From an uncultured Acetatifactor sp. (GTDB taxonomy: Bacteria > Bacillota > Clostridia > Lachnospirales > Lachnospiraceae): a stretch of 35,642 bases of DNA. The stretch lies in NCBI GenBank assembly GCA_910577185.1, contig CAJTLR010000037.1:1-35642 (forward strand). Direction: 5' to 3'. The notes under the pieces are model-generated. The model worked only from the letters and a program-made list of their open reading frames with translations. It searched no databases and was not told the DNA's origin. Positions 29,171 through 35,642 of the stretch are shown in pieces (the stretch's first letter is position 1; every line of letters starts with the position of its first letter). The position numbers were made by a program, and so were the translations under genes.

Positions 29171-30781
29171 ATGGGTATGACAAACGAACCTAAAATATTA
29201 AAAAACAAAATATTTTTGTATCTGACGGAATTCTTTGCGGGTATGTCCGTGATGGCGGTGGAGCTGGGGGCCAGCAGGCTGCTTGCGCCCTATTTCAGTT
29301 CCTCCCAGATCGTCTGGACCATTATCATCGGCACCATCATGATCGCCATGGCGCTGGGAAACATTTACGGGGGAAGGAGCGCGGACAAAAACCCGGACCC
29401 GGGCAGGCTCTACAGGCGCATTCTGATAGCCGCCGTGTGGATCGGGGCCATTCCCGTGCTGGGAAAATATATTGTGCTGGGAATTTCCGCACTTCTGATT
29501 TTTTCGGTGAGCAGTCATTTTCTGATCGTTGCGGCGTTTGCCGCCTGCATGGTGATCTTTGTGTTTCCGCTGTTCCTGCTGGGGACGGTGACGCCTTCCC
29601 TGGCCAAGTATTCCGTGGGAAATCTGGAGGAAAGCGGCAAGACCGTGGGGAACCTGGGGGCCTTTAACACCATAGGCAGCATCATCGGCACCTTTGTGCC
29701 CACTTTCGTGACCATTCCCGCAGTGGGAACTTCCGTCACATTTCTGATTTTCGCCGCAATCCTGCTGGCCCTGGGCATTATTTATTTTGCCAGCGCCGGA
29801 AAGGGAAAGGGGAAAATGGCAGTGTCCTCCCTTTGCTTTGCGCTGTGCTGTGTGACAGGAACTTCCGGCAGCTTCGCGTTCTGGGAAGATAGGCTGACTT
29901 ATGAGGGCGAATCAGTCTACAATTACCTGCAGGTAAAAGAAAGCGACAGAAGTGTGGTTCTGTCCACGAATGTGCTCTTCGGAGTACAGTCCATCTACAT
30001 GAAAAACCAGGGGCTCACGGGAATGTATTACGATTATTGTCTGGCGGCGCCGCTGATGTGCGGGAAGGAGGCGCCCCAGGATTGCTCCGTGCTGATTCTC
30101 GGCATGGGCACGGGGACTTACGCCACCCAGTGCCGGAAATATTTCGGGGAGATGGACATCGAGGGCGTGGAGATCGATGAAAAGATCACCCACCTGGCCA
30201 GGGAGTATTTTTTTCTGCCCGGGGATGTGCCTGTAACCACTTATGACGGCAGGGCTTTCCTGAATGCGGTAGAGAAAAAATATGATGTGATTATGGTGGA
30301 TGCCTACCAGGACATCACAATACCCTTTCAGATGTCCTCGGTGGAGTTTTTTACGATGGTAAAAGAACATCTGACGGAAAACGGTGTCATGGTGGTGAAT
30401 ATGAATATGCGGGGCAGCGGGGAGGGGAATATCAACCAATACCTGGCCGACACCATTTCTTCGGTGTTTGGGGAGGTATATACGGTGGACGTGACAGGAT
30501 CTACCAACAGGGAGCTTTTCGCGTCGGACAATCCGGCCATGCTGGCGAACCTGGAGCAGGCCGCAAAAGCCCTTCCGGATGAAAATCTGTATGCCATGAT
30601 GGAAAAAACGGCGGAAAATCTGGTGCCCTATGAAAAAGGAACCTGTATCCTCACGGATGACCGGGCGCCGGTGGAACTGCTGGGCATGCGGGTCATCGAC
30701 GAACTGATCGGGGGAGAGGTGGCCTACTACAAGGATGTTTACGAGAAAGAAGGAATCGGGGGGCTTCTGGAGGCGTTTTAA
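29171..30781 (+). CDS. Fused membrane domain and spermidine-synthase-like protein
   Basis: A 536-residue two-part protein. Residues about 12-225 contain six to seven transmembrane helices of the MFS-like domain fused to spermidine synthase homologues (FFAGMSVMAVELGASRLLAPYF is typical). Residues about 240-510 form a class I methyltransferase-like fold with LILGMGTGTYATQ (GMGTG at about 311-315), GVEIDEKI and VDAYQDITIPF, matching spermidine synthases. Whether it makes polyamines is doubtful: membrane-fused members are poorly characterised. Start 29171 or 29177 are both possible, with AAGGGAAAAGG upstream. A GC-rich hairpin in the 86-bp gap after carB may weakly separate the transcripts, and a terminator follows the gene. 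Confidence 0.85.
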   Translation: MGMTNEPKILKNKIFLYLTEFFAGMSVMAVELGASRLLAPYFSSSQIVWTIIIGTIMIAMALGNIYGGRSADKNPDPGRLYRRILIAAVWIGAIPVLGKYIVLGISALLIFSVSSHFLIVAAFAACMVIFVFPLFLLGTVTPSLAKYSVGNLEESGKTVGNLGAFNTIGSIIGTFVPTFVTIPAVGTSVTFLIFAAILLALGIIYFASAGKGKGKMAVSSLCFALCCVTGTSGSFAFWEDRLTYEGESVYNYLQVKESDRSVVLSTNVLFGVQSIYMKNQGLTGMYYDYCLAAPLMCGKEAPQDCSVLILGMGTGTYATQCRKYFGEMDIEGVEIDEKITHLAREYFFLPGDVPVTTYDGRAFLNAVEKKYDVIMVDAYQDITIPFQMSSVEFFTMVKEHLTENGVMVVNMNMRGSGEGNINQYLADTISSVFGEVYTVDVTGSTNRELFASDNPAMLANLEQAAKALPDENLYAMMEKTAENLVPYEKGTCILTDDRAPVELLGMRVIDELIGGEVAYYKDVYEKEGIGGLLEAF

Positions 30782-30804
30782 TCCGGCGGGGAACCGCGCA
30801 GGCA

Positions 30805-30846
30805 TGGCCCCGGCAGGATTTCAGGCGCCGGGACCGGGGATTTTTT
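30805..30846 (+). terminator. Rho-independent terminator after the spermidine-synthase-like gene
   Basis: A GC-rich stem built from CCCCGGC (about 30808-30814) and GCCGGGACCGGGG (about 30826-30838) is followed by ATTTTTTG. More than one pairing register is possible. Confidence 0.6.
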
Positions 30847-30952
30847 GAAATGGTGAATATATGGAATAAATTTACATATACTACCACAGAACAGTCCTGC
30901 GGGGAAAAGGCTTTCCCGGGAGGCTGCGCAAATCAAGCCGTAACGGCGGAAG

Positions 30953-31020
30953 ATTTGTGTCTGCGCGCTGCCGCAAACGCTTTATGGGCAGAACGCAGCG
31001 CAGAAATGGAGGAAAATATG
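30953..31020 (+). repeat. Leader element, copy C (5' of sodA)
   Basis: Same 68-bp length as copy B. It keeps TTTGTGTCTGC, CGCAAAC and CGCAGAAATGG-AAAATATG, while the middle is different. The pairing is preserved through different bases: GCGCTGC with GCAGCGC in place of GCGCGGC with GCCGCGC. It ends at the sodA start codon and provides its GGAGG. The upstream stretch 30850-30952 has a GGGAAA/TTTCCC hairpin and no confident promoter. Confidence 0.7.
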
Positions 31021-31650
31021 AAAGCTGAAACTTATCCGTTTGTAGCGCGTCCCCTGCCCTATGAATACGATGCCCTGGTTCCGGTACTGGACGCGGAAAC
31101 ACTGACCTTTCACCACGACAAACATTACAAGACCTATGTGGACAACCTCAACGGGGCCCTGGCGGATTACCCGGAACTGCAGAAGATGAGCCTTACGGAG
31201 CTGCTGTCCCACATCACCGCGCTTCCGGCTGCAGTGCAGACTCCGGTGCGGAACAATGGCGGCGGAGTGTACAATCATGAACTGTATTTCGATTCCCTGA
31301 AAAGTCCGGTGGGACAGGAGCCTTCGGGAGCCCTGGCAGAAGCCATCGACAGGGATTTCGGTTCCTACAGACAGTGGAAAGAGCAGATGAAGCAGGCGGC
31401 GGTAAGCAAATTCGGCTCGGGCTGGGCATGGCTGGTGACGGACCGGGACGGAAAACTTTCCATTGTGCAGACTGCCAATCAGGACGTGCCGGATCTGGAG
31501 GATTACATTCCGGTTCTGCTGGTGGATATCTGGGAGCATGCCTATTATCTCCAGTATCAGAACAGAAGGGCGGATTATGTGGAAGGGTGGTTTTCCCTGA
31601 TCAACTGGCGCAAGGCCGGGAAACGGTACGAGGATGCGGTGGCAGCCTGA
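31018..31650 (+). CDS. sodA: Iron/manganese superoxide dismutase
   Basis: A 210-residue cytosolic enzyme converting superoxide to oxygen and hydrogen peroxide. The four metal ligands are present: His32 in FHHDKHY, His87 in GGGVYNHELYF, Asp170 and His174 in VDIWEHAYYLQY. The GSGWAWL and QTANQDVP segments are also conserved. Metal choice (Fe or Mn) cannot be fixed by eye. The start at 31018 has GGAGG 5 nt upstream, supplied by leader element copy C; in-frame ATG 31006 overlaps that site and is less likely. queH follows 66 bp later and is likely cotranscribed, which would pair an antioxidant enzyme with an iron-sulphur enzyme. Confidence 0.94.
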   Translation: MKAETYPFVARPLPYEYDALVPVLDAETLTFHHDKHYKTYVDNLNGALADYPELQKMSLTELLSHITALPAAVQTPVRNNGGGVYNHELYFDSLKSPVGQEPSGALAEAIDRDFGSYRQWKEQMKQAAVSKFGSGWAWLVTDRDGKLSIVQTANQDVPDLEDYIPVLLVDIWEHAYYLQYQNRRADYVEGWFSLINWRKAGKRYEDAVAA

Positions 31651-31716
31651 GGATGCAGCAGGAGGCCCCGGCGGGACAAAAGGATGAACTGCCGTATCAG
31701 GGCAGGGAGGATTCGT

Positions 31717-32358
31717 ATGAACCAGGTAAATTACCAGAAGGAACTGGAAAAGATCATAAACGGGATGGCGGGTGCGGGGGAACATTTGGCACCCGCACTG
31801 TTTTTACATAGCTGCTGTGCGCCCTGCAGCAGTTACGTGCTGGAGTATTTGTGCAAATACTTCCGAATTACCGTATTTTATTATAATCCCAACATCTCCG
31901 GGACAGAGGAGTACCGGAGGCGGGCGCAGGAGCAGAAAAGACTCATAGCCGTCTATAATGAGGAGCATAAGGGGTATCCCATTTCCGTGGAGGAGGGAGA
32001 TTACGAGCCCGGGCGTTTCTTTGAGATGGCAGAAGGGCTGGAGGACTGTCCCGAGGGTGGGGAAAGGTGCTTTGGCTGCTATGAACTACGGCTGCGGGAG
32101 ACGGCGGAAAGGGGTGCGGAGGGAGGCTTTGACTATTTTGCAACCACCCTCACCATCAGTCCCCTGAAGAATGCCCGGAAGCTGAACGAAATCGGACAGG
32201 CCCTGGCAGGAGAGTACGGTATAAAATGGCTTCCCTCCGATTTCAAGAAAAAGGAGGGATACAGGCGTTCTGTGGAACTCTCCGGCCAGTACGGCCTGTA
32301 TCGCCAGGATTACTGCGGATGTGCCTTTTCCCGGAGAGACAGGGCGGCGGACAGATGA
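31717..32358 (+). CDS. queH: Epoxyqueuosine reductase QueH
   Basis: A 213-residue cytosolic enzyme catalysing the last step of queuosine synthesis in tRNA, the reduction of epoxyqueuosine. It is the QueH (DUF208) type, unrelated to QueG. The cysteine sets expected for its [4Fe-4S] and iron centre are present: HSCCAPCSSY (Cys33, 34, 37), Cys111, CFGC (Cys118, 121) and YCGC (Cys200, 202). Other family marks are YYNPNI, EEYRRRA, TTLTISPLKN and DFKKKEGYRRSVELS. GGGAGG is 6 nt before the start at 31717. It follows sodA in the same direction. No other que gene is nearby. It converges on the ABC permease gene with a gap of about 50 bp. Confidence 0.94.
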   Translation: MNQVNYQKELEKIINGMAGAGEHLAPALFLHSCCAPCSSYVLEYLCKYFRITVFYYNPNISGTEEYRRRAQEQKRLIAVYNEEHKGYPISVEEGDYEPGRFFEMAEGLEDCPEGGERCFGCYELRLRETAERGAEGGFDYFATTLTISPLKNARKLNEIGQALAGEYGIKWLPSDFKKKEGYRRSVELSGQYGLYRQDYCGCAFSRRDRAADR

Positions 32359-32409
32359 TTTTTTGCCGGTGCCGGGCATCCGGCGGCGCGTAAAGGCCCG
32401 TCCGGAGGT

Positions 32410-34752
32410 TTATTCCCCGGCAAGCAGCGCCCTGGGAGCAAATTTCCTGATTTTCAGGGACAGCAGGCAGGTGACTCCAAAGGTAAACAGGATGATTCCT
32501 GCTCCCGCCAGAATGTTGAAACCTGTGGGCACGGTGAAGGTACATTTTACAATCCCGATACCGTTGAGGAACAATGCCGTAAGGGGATTGATCACCAGGG
32601 AACAGCCCATTATTCCCAGAATCACGGAGCAGATGACCGCGGGCATAAAACTGAGGGCTGTCTGCAGAATCAGCTGCTTTGTGGTAAAGCCCAGGGCTTT
32701 CAGAATGCCGAAATCCCGTTTTTTATTGTTCAGCATGGTGCGCACAAGCAGATAGAGCACCAAAAGGATGATAATCAGTCCCAGGGCCAGGATGGCCGCC
32801 ACAATGACCTTCATCATCGTCAGATAGACGCTGGCGGAGCCGGTCACAATGGAAAATATATTCAGGGTGAGAAATACCTGAAGCTCCGGCCAGGCAGAGA
32901 CCTCCTGGTTAAAATCATCAATATCCACATGGTCTGCCAGGTTCAGATAGTAGATTGGAGACTCCAGGATGCCCAGCTTTTCAAATCCGGCCCTTGTGAG
33001 CAGACAGTCCTTGCCCAGGTTGTTGGAGATCTGTGTATAACCGCAGACAAGGTAGACGTCCTCTTTTCCTCCTGCGGTAAGGGTCATTTGCTCTCCGATC
33101 CGAATCTTGTTTTCCGCCGCATATTTTGCGGCGATGGCCACTTCGTTGTCATATTTGGGGAAACGGCCTTCTATGCAGACCTTTTCATTGTTTACCCTGG
33201 AAAAGTCGTCGCAGATGGTGGCCATGAGACCGACCCCTCCCACATGCCGCACCTCCAGGGAATGGTAGAGATAAACCTTTTCCACCCGGTCATCGGCATT
33301 CATTTTCCGCAGGAATTCCTGCTCGGTTTCCAGGCTGATGCTGATACAGCTGTCTGCCGTCTCACCCACAATGAGATTCAGGAAAGGCGTCATATCCCGG
33401 ATCATATTTTCCGTCATCAGACCTGAAAATACCACAAAGAGCGAGAGCACCAGCATGGTAACGCAGATGGTGACATTCTGCCGGATGCCGGAAAAGGTGG
33501 TCTTCAGGGAGAGGGCAAAGGAAAGTGGAAAAGCCGTTCCCTCAAGGGGAATGGGGTTACGCCTGAAAGAATGAGTTTTCATTCCCTGGCGCAGCGCCGT
33601 GATGGCCTCTGTTTTCCGGATTTTGCGGGAGGAAAACAGGACTGCCAGTATGACGGCCCCTTCCGAGATCAGAAGTGTAAGCAGCAGGGGCAGGGGCAGA
33701 AAACGGACCTGGTAGGGGATTCCCGTCTGGGAGATCATCATGGCATTGACGGCGGGAAACAATCCGTAGGAAAGCAGGACCCCGGCCAGTGAGGCTGCCA
33801 GGGACACACCCGAAAACTGCAGCTGCAGTGAGGCGGTCAGCTGTCTGCCCGTGTATCCGCAGGCTTTTAATGCCCCCAGGTTTTTCATATTTTCCTGAAT
33901 GTAGTTGACGATGTTGGACACAATCACCACCAGGGCTACCAGCAATATGAAGAAAGCCGTGGCGCTGACGATACCGGAGCAGATCATCTGGGAAATATAA
34001 CGGGATTGTGAAACCTGGGTATAGGAATTACTGACGCTGCGCACATTGGGCAGCTCCGTGGAGACTGCATTGTTCAGCATGGCTTCCATGTCCTGGCTCT
34101 CTGAGCTGTCGCTGATTCTCACGGACACCAGGGAGGACTGGGGGACATATCCGGTTTCTTCCAGTTCCCGGTATTTATCTTTTGTGAGAAGCAGCGCGCA
34201 CATGCCGCAATTGTGGGAGCCAGTCATGACGCTGTTAAAAAATCCGCATACCGTATAGTCCATGGTGAGATTGCCGATGGTGATGGCAACAGAATTTCCC
34301 ACCGCGATATCCTCTGTTTTATAGAGCATGGGAAGATAGACGCCGCTGGCGGCGGTGCCTTCCTCCACCATTTCCACCCGACCGATGGAACGGGCCAGGG
34401 CAGCATCTTTTTCCATGATGACGAAATTAGCATTCATTTCGCCATCATGATAGGCAAAGGAGCCTGTCATGCCCAGGGCAGTATCGATACGGTAATCCGT
34501 TATCTGGCTGTGGCTGTTTAAAAGCCGCTCCAGACAGGGTGAAATTTCCCCGGGAGCTTTGTCAATCAGAAGAGACACATGCTCCGCGTTCAGACTGTCA
34601 TGGCAGCGGTCGAAATTCTGCCTGTAATCCATGGCAAGCATCAGCCATATATTGAGCATTGCGGATGCCAGCAGAATCAGCACAATGATGGCGATCATCT
34701 GCCCTTTGGCCTTTCTGAGGCTGGATCCCGCAAGAAGAAAATATTTTTTCAT
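32410..34752 (-). CDS. FtsX-type ABC transporter permease
   Basis: A 780-residue membrane protein of the MacB/FtsX permease family. After an N-terminal helix (residues about 18-40) there is a large extracytoplasmic domain, three helices around residues 255-380 with an FtsX motif (YIQENMKNLGALKACGYTGRQL), a second helix and extracytoplasmic domain from about 425, and three C-terminal helices with a repeat of the motif (NNKKRDFGILKALGFTTKQL). Such permeases, with a LolD/MacB-like ATPase, act in peptide export, lipoprotein release or antibiotic sensing. The start at 34752 follows GGGAGG. It lies 66 bp downstream of the ATPase gene. A two-component system, the frequent partner of such transporters, is not inside the window; the start of this operon is cut off. 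Confidence 0.9.
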   Translation of the reverse strand: MKKYFLLAGSSLRKAKGQMIAIIVLILLASAMLNIWLMLAMDYRQNFDRCHDSLNAEHVSLLIDKAPGEISPCLERLLNSHSQITDYRIDTALGMTGSFAYHDGEMNANFVIMEKDAALARSIGRVEMVEEGTAASGVYLPMLYKTEDIAVGNSVAITIGNLTMDYTVCGFFNSVMTGSHNCGMCALLLTKDKYRELEETGYVPQSSLVSVRISDSSESQDMEAMLNNAVSTELPNVRSVSNSYTQVSQSRYISQMICSGIVSATAFFILLVALVVIVSNIVNYIQENMKNLGALKACGYTGRQLTASLQLQFSGVSLAASLAGVLLSYGLFPAVNAMMISQTGIPYQVRFLPLPLLLTLLISEGAVILAVLFSSRKIRKTEAITALRQGMKTHSFRRNPIPLEGTAFPLSFALSLKTTFSGIRQNVTICVTMLVLSLFVVFSGLMTENMIRDMTPFLNLIVGETADSCISISLETEQEFLRKMNADDRVEKVYLYHSLEVRHVGGVGLMATICDDFSRVNNEKVCIEGRFPKYDNEVAIAAKYAAENKIRIGEQMTLTAGGKEDVYLVCGYTQISNNLGKDCLLTRAGFEKLGILESPIYYLNLADHVDIDDFNQEVSAWPELQVFLTLNIFSIVTGSASVYLTMMKVIVAAILALGLIIILLVLYLLVRTMLNNKKRDFGILKALGFTTKQLILQTALSFMPAVICSVILGIMGCSLVINPLTALFLNGIGIVKCTFTVPTGFNILAGAGIILFTFGVTCLLSLKIRKFAPRALLAGE

Positions 34753-34818
34753 ACAAACCTCCCATACGCTTCCGTAACCTGCGAATTTGGGCCGCAGGCA
34801 TCAGGATATTTCCAAAAG

Positions 34819-35577
34819 TTACCAGCCCATTTCTTCCAGAAAGGCGGAGAGTGCTTCATGCCTTTTCCGGTCGCCATGTTCATATTGTCCCAGGCTGCAT
34901 TCTCCCAGGATAATGCCATCTTTTAAATATAAAATCCGGTTGCCCCGGCGGGCGGAACGCATGTCATGTGTCACCATGACCACACTCTGTCCCTGGCGGT
35001 TGAACCTGGTGAGGGTGTCCAGAACATCCAGTCCGGTCTGGGAGTTCAGGGCGCCGGTGGGTTCGTCCGCGAAAAGAATTTCCGGCCGGTTGATCAGGGC
35101 ACGGACGATTCCCACACGCTGGGCCTCGCCGCCGGAAAGCTGGGAGGGGAATTTCTTCTGTGTCTCCTGCGATATTCCCACTGCCGCAAACAATTCTCCG
35201 GCCCGGCGCGCCAGTGCCTTTTTGTCCCGGTCAAGGAGCAGGCCTGCGGCCAGTACATTGTCCATGACGCTCATGCCGTCCAGAAGGTAAATCTGCTGAA
35301 AGACAAAGCCGCAGTGCTGCCGCCGGAACACTGCCAGACCGTCGGAACCCAGGTCGGAGATGACTTTGTCTCCGAATGTTATGGTGCCCAGGGAGGGGGT
35401 GTCCATGCCGGAGAGCGCATACAGAAGCGTGGATTTTCCGGCGCCGCTGGCGCCCATGATCACGGTAAAATCCCCCTGGTAAAGCTCCAGGTCGATATTT
35501 TTCAGGATATGCTGCATGGTTCCACCGCTGGAAAAAGACTTGCTCAGGGATTCTGTCTTTAATAATATTTGTTTCAT
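34819..35577 (-). CDS. ABC transporter ATP-binding protein (MacB/LolD-like)
   Basis: A 252-residue ATPase that energises the adjacent FtsX permease. Walker A GASGAGKST is near residue 40, the Q-loop is FVFQQIYLLDGMS, the signature LSGGEAQRVGIVRAL, Walker B ILFADEPTGALNS, and the switch His in VMVTHDMRSARRG. The start at 35577 is favoured: GGAG is 6 nt before it, whereas the ATG at 35583 directly abuts that site. Upstream, 35584-35642 at the window edge has no complete gene and no clear promoter. Regulation cannot be judged from this window. Confidence 0.93.
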   Translation of the reverse strand: MKQILLKTESLSKSFSSGGTMQHILKNIDLELYQGDFTVIMGASGAGKSTLLYALSGMDTPSLGTITFGDKVISDLGSDGLAVFRRQHCGFVFQQIYLLDGMSVMDNVLAAGLLLDRDKKALARRAGELFAAVGISQETQKKFPSQLSGGEAQRVGIVRALINRPEILFADEPTGALNSQTGLDVLDTLTRFNRQGQSVVMVTHDMRSARRGNRILYLKDGIILGECSLGQYEHGDRKRHEALSAFLEEMGW

Positions 35578-35642
35578 TGCCATCTCCTTTACTATGAAAC
35601 AGAATCTTGCGGGGGATAAAAAAGCGCAGACTGTCCCTATAA

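Noticed and set aside
32359..32409. GC hairpin as a bidirectional terminator between queH and the permease
   Set aside because: The T-run precedes the stem on the plus strand and becomes an A-run after it on the minus strand, so it does not fit an intrinsic terminator.

Overview
The window reads as a chromosomal segment from an anaerobic Gram-positive Clostridia member, most likely Lachnospiraceae. This is inferred from the gene families (DUF4364, a PadR/DUF2812 pair, QueH, a type 2 malic enzyme, a CIRCE element), strong AGGAGG-type ribosome binding sites, SigA-type promoters and a moderately GC-rich base composition. No rRNA, tRNA, CRISPR array, integrase or intact insertion sequence was recognised.

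Layout. 1-637 (minus): a MarR regulator and the start of a flavodoxin, behind a consensus promoter that carries two copies of a palindromic operator. 835-1591 (plus): two small DUF1905 and DUF1801 proteins. 1691-2905: an AT-rich ATPase with a DUF4143-type C-terminus, probably acquired. 3021-5706: a multi-pass membrane protein of unknown role converging on a family 3 acyltransferase that carries an internal tandem-repeat insertion. 6264-11567 (plus): an ABC exporter, a beta-CASP metallo-beta-lactamase nuclease, dihydrofolate reductase and branched-chain aminotransferase. 11820-15444: a PrsA-like lipoprotein foldase, then htpG behind a perfect CIRCE. 15721-18043 (minus): an AT-rich MerR-ABC cassette with a 19-bp-spaced, MerR-type promoter. 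18651-19696: PadR and DUF2812. 19846-22244: an NYN-LOTUS protein and rarA. 22332-24162 (minus): a DUF4364 regulator and malic enzyme. 24623-29084: carA-carB. 29171-32358: a membrane/spermidine-synthase-like fusion, superoxide dismutase and queH. 32410-35577 (minus): an FtsX-type ABC permease and its ATPase.

The genes are mainly housekeeping (pyrimidine/arginine precursor, folate, branched-chain amino acids, malate, protein folding, fork maintenance, queuosine) interspersed with export, stress and regulatory modules. There is no large new multi-gene system that I can defend.

The most unusual signal is in the 5' leaders. A roughly 68-nt element occurs three times (18206, 18586, 30953). Each copy ends at an ATG, and two of these ATGs start real genes (padR and sodA). 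The copies keep two interleaved complementary pairings although the paired bases differ, which points to a structured mobile or regulatory leader. Other leaders and spacers are independently built from tandem duplications: 6023-6219, 8036-8250, 11648-11716 and 18410-18560. Repeat expansion therefore seems to be a recurring way in which this genome remodels 5' regions, and in one case (the acyltransferase) coding sequence.
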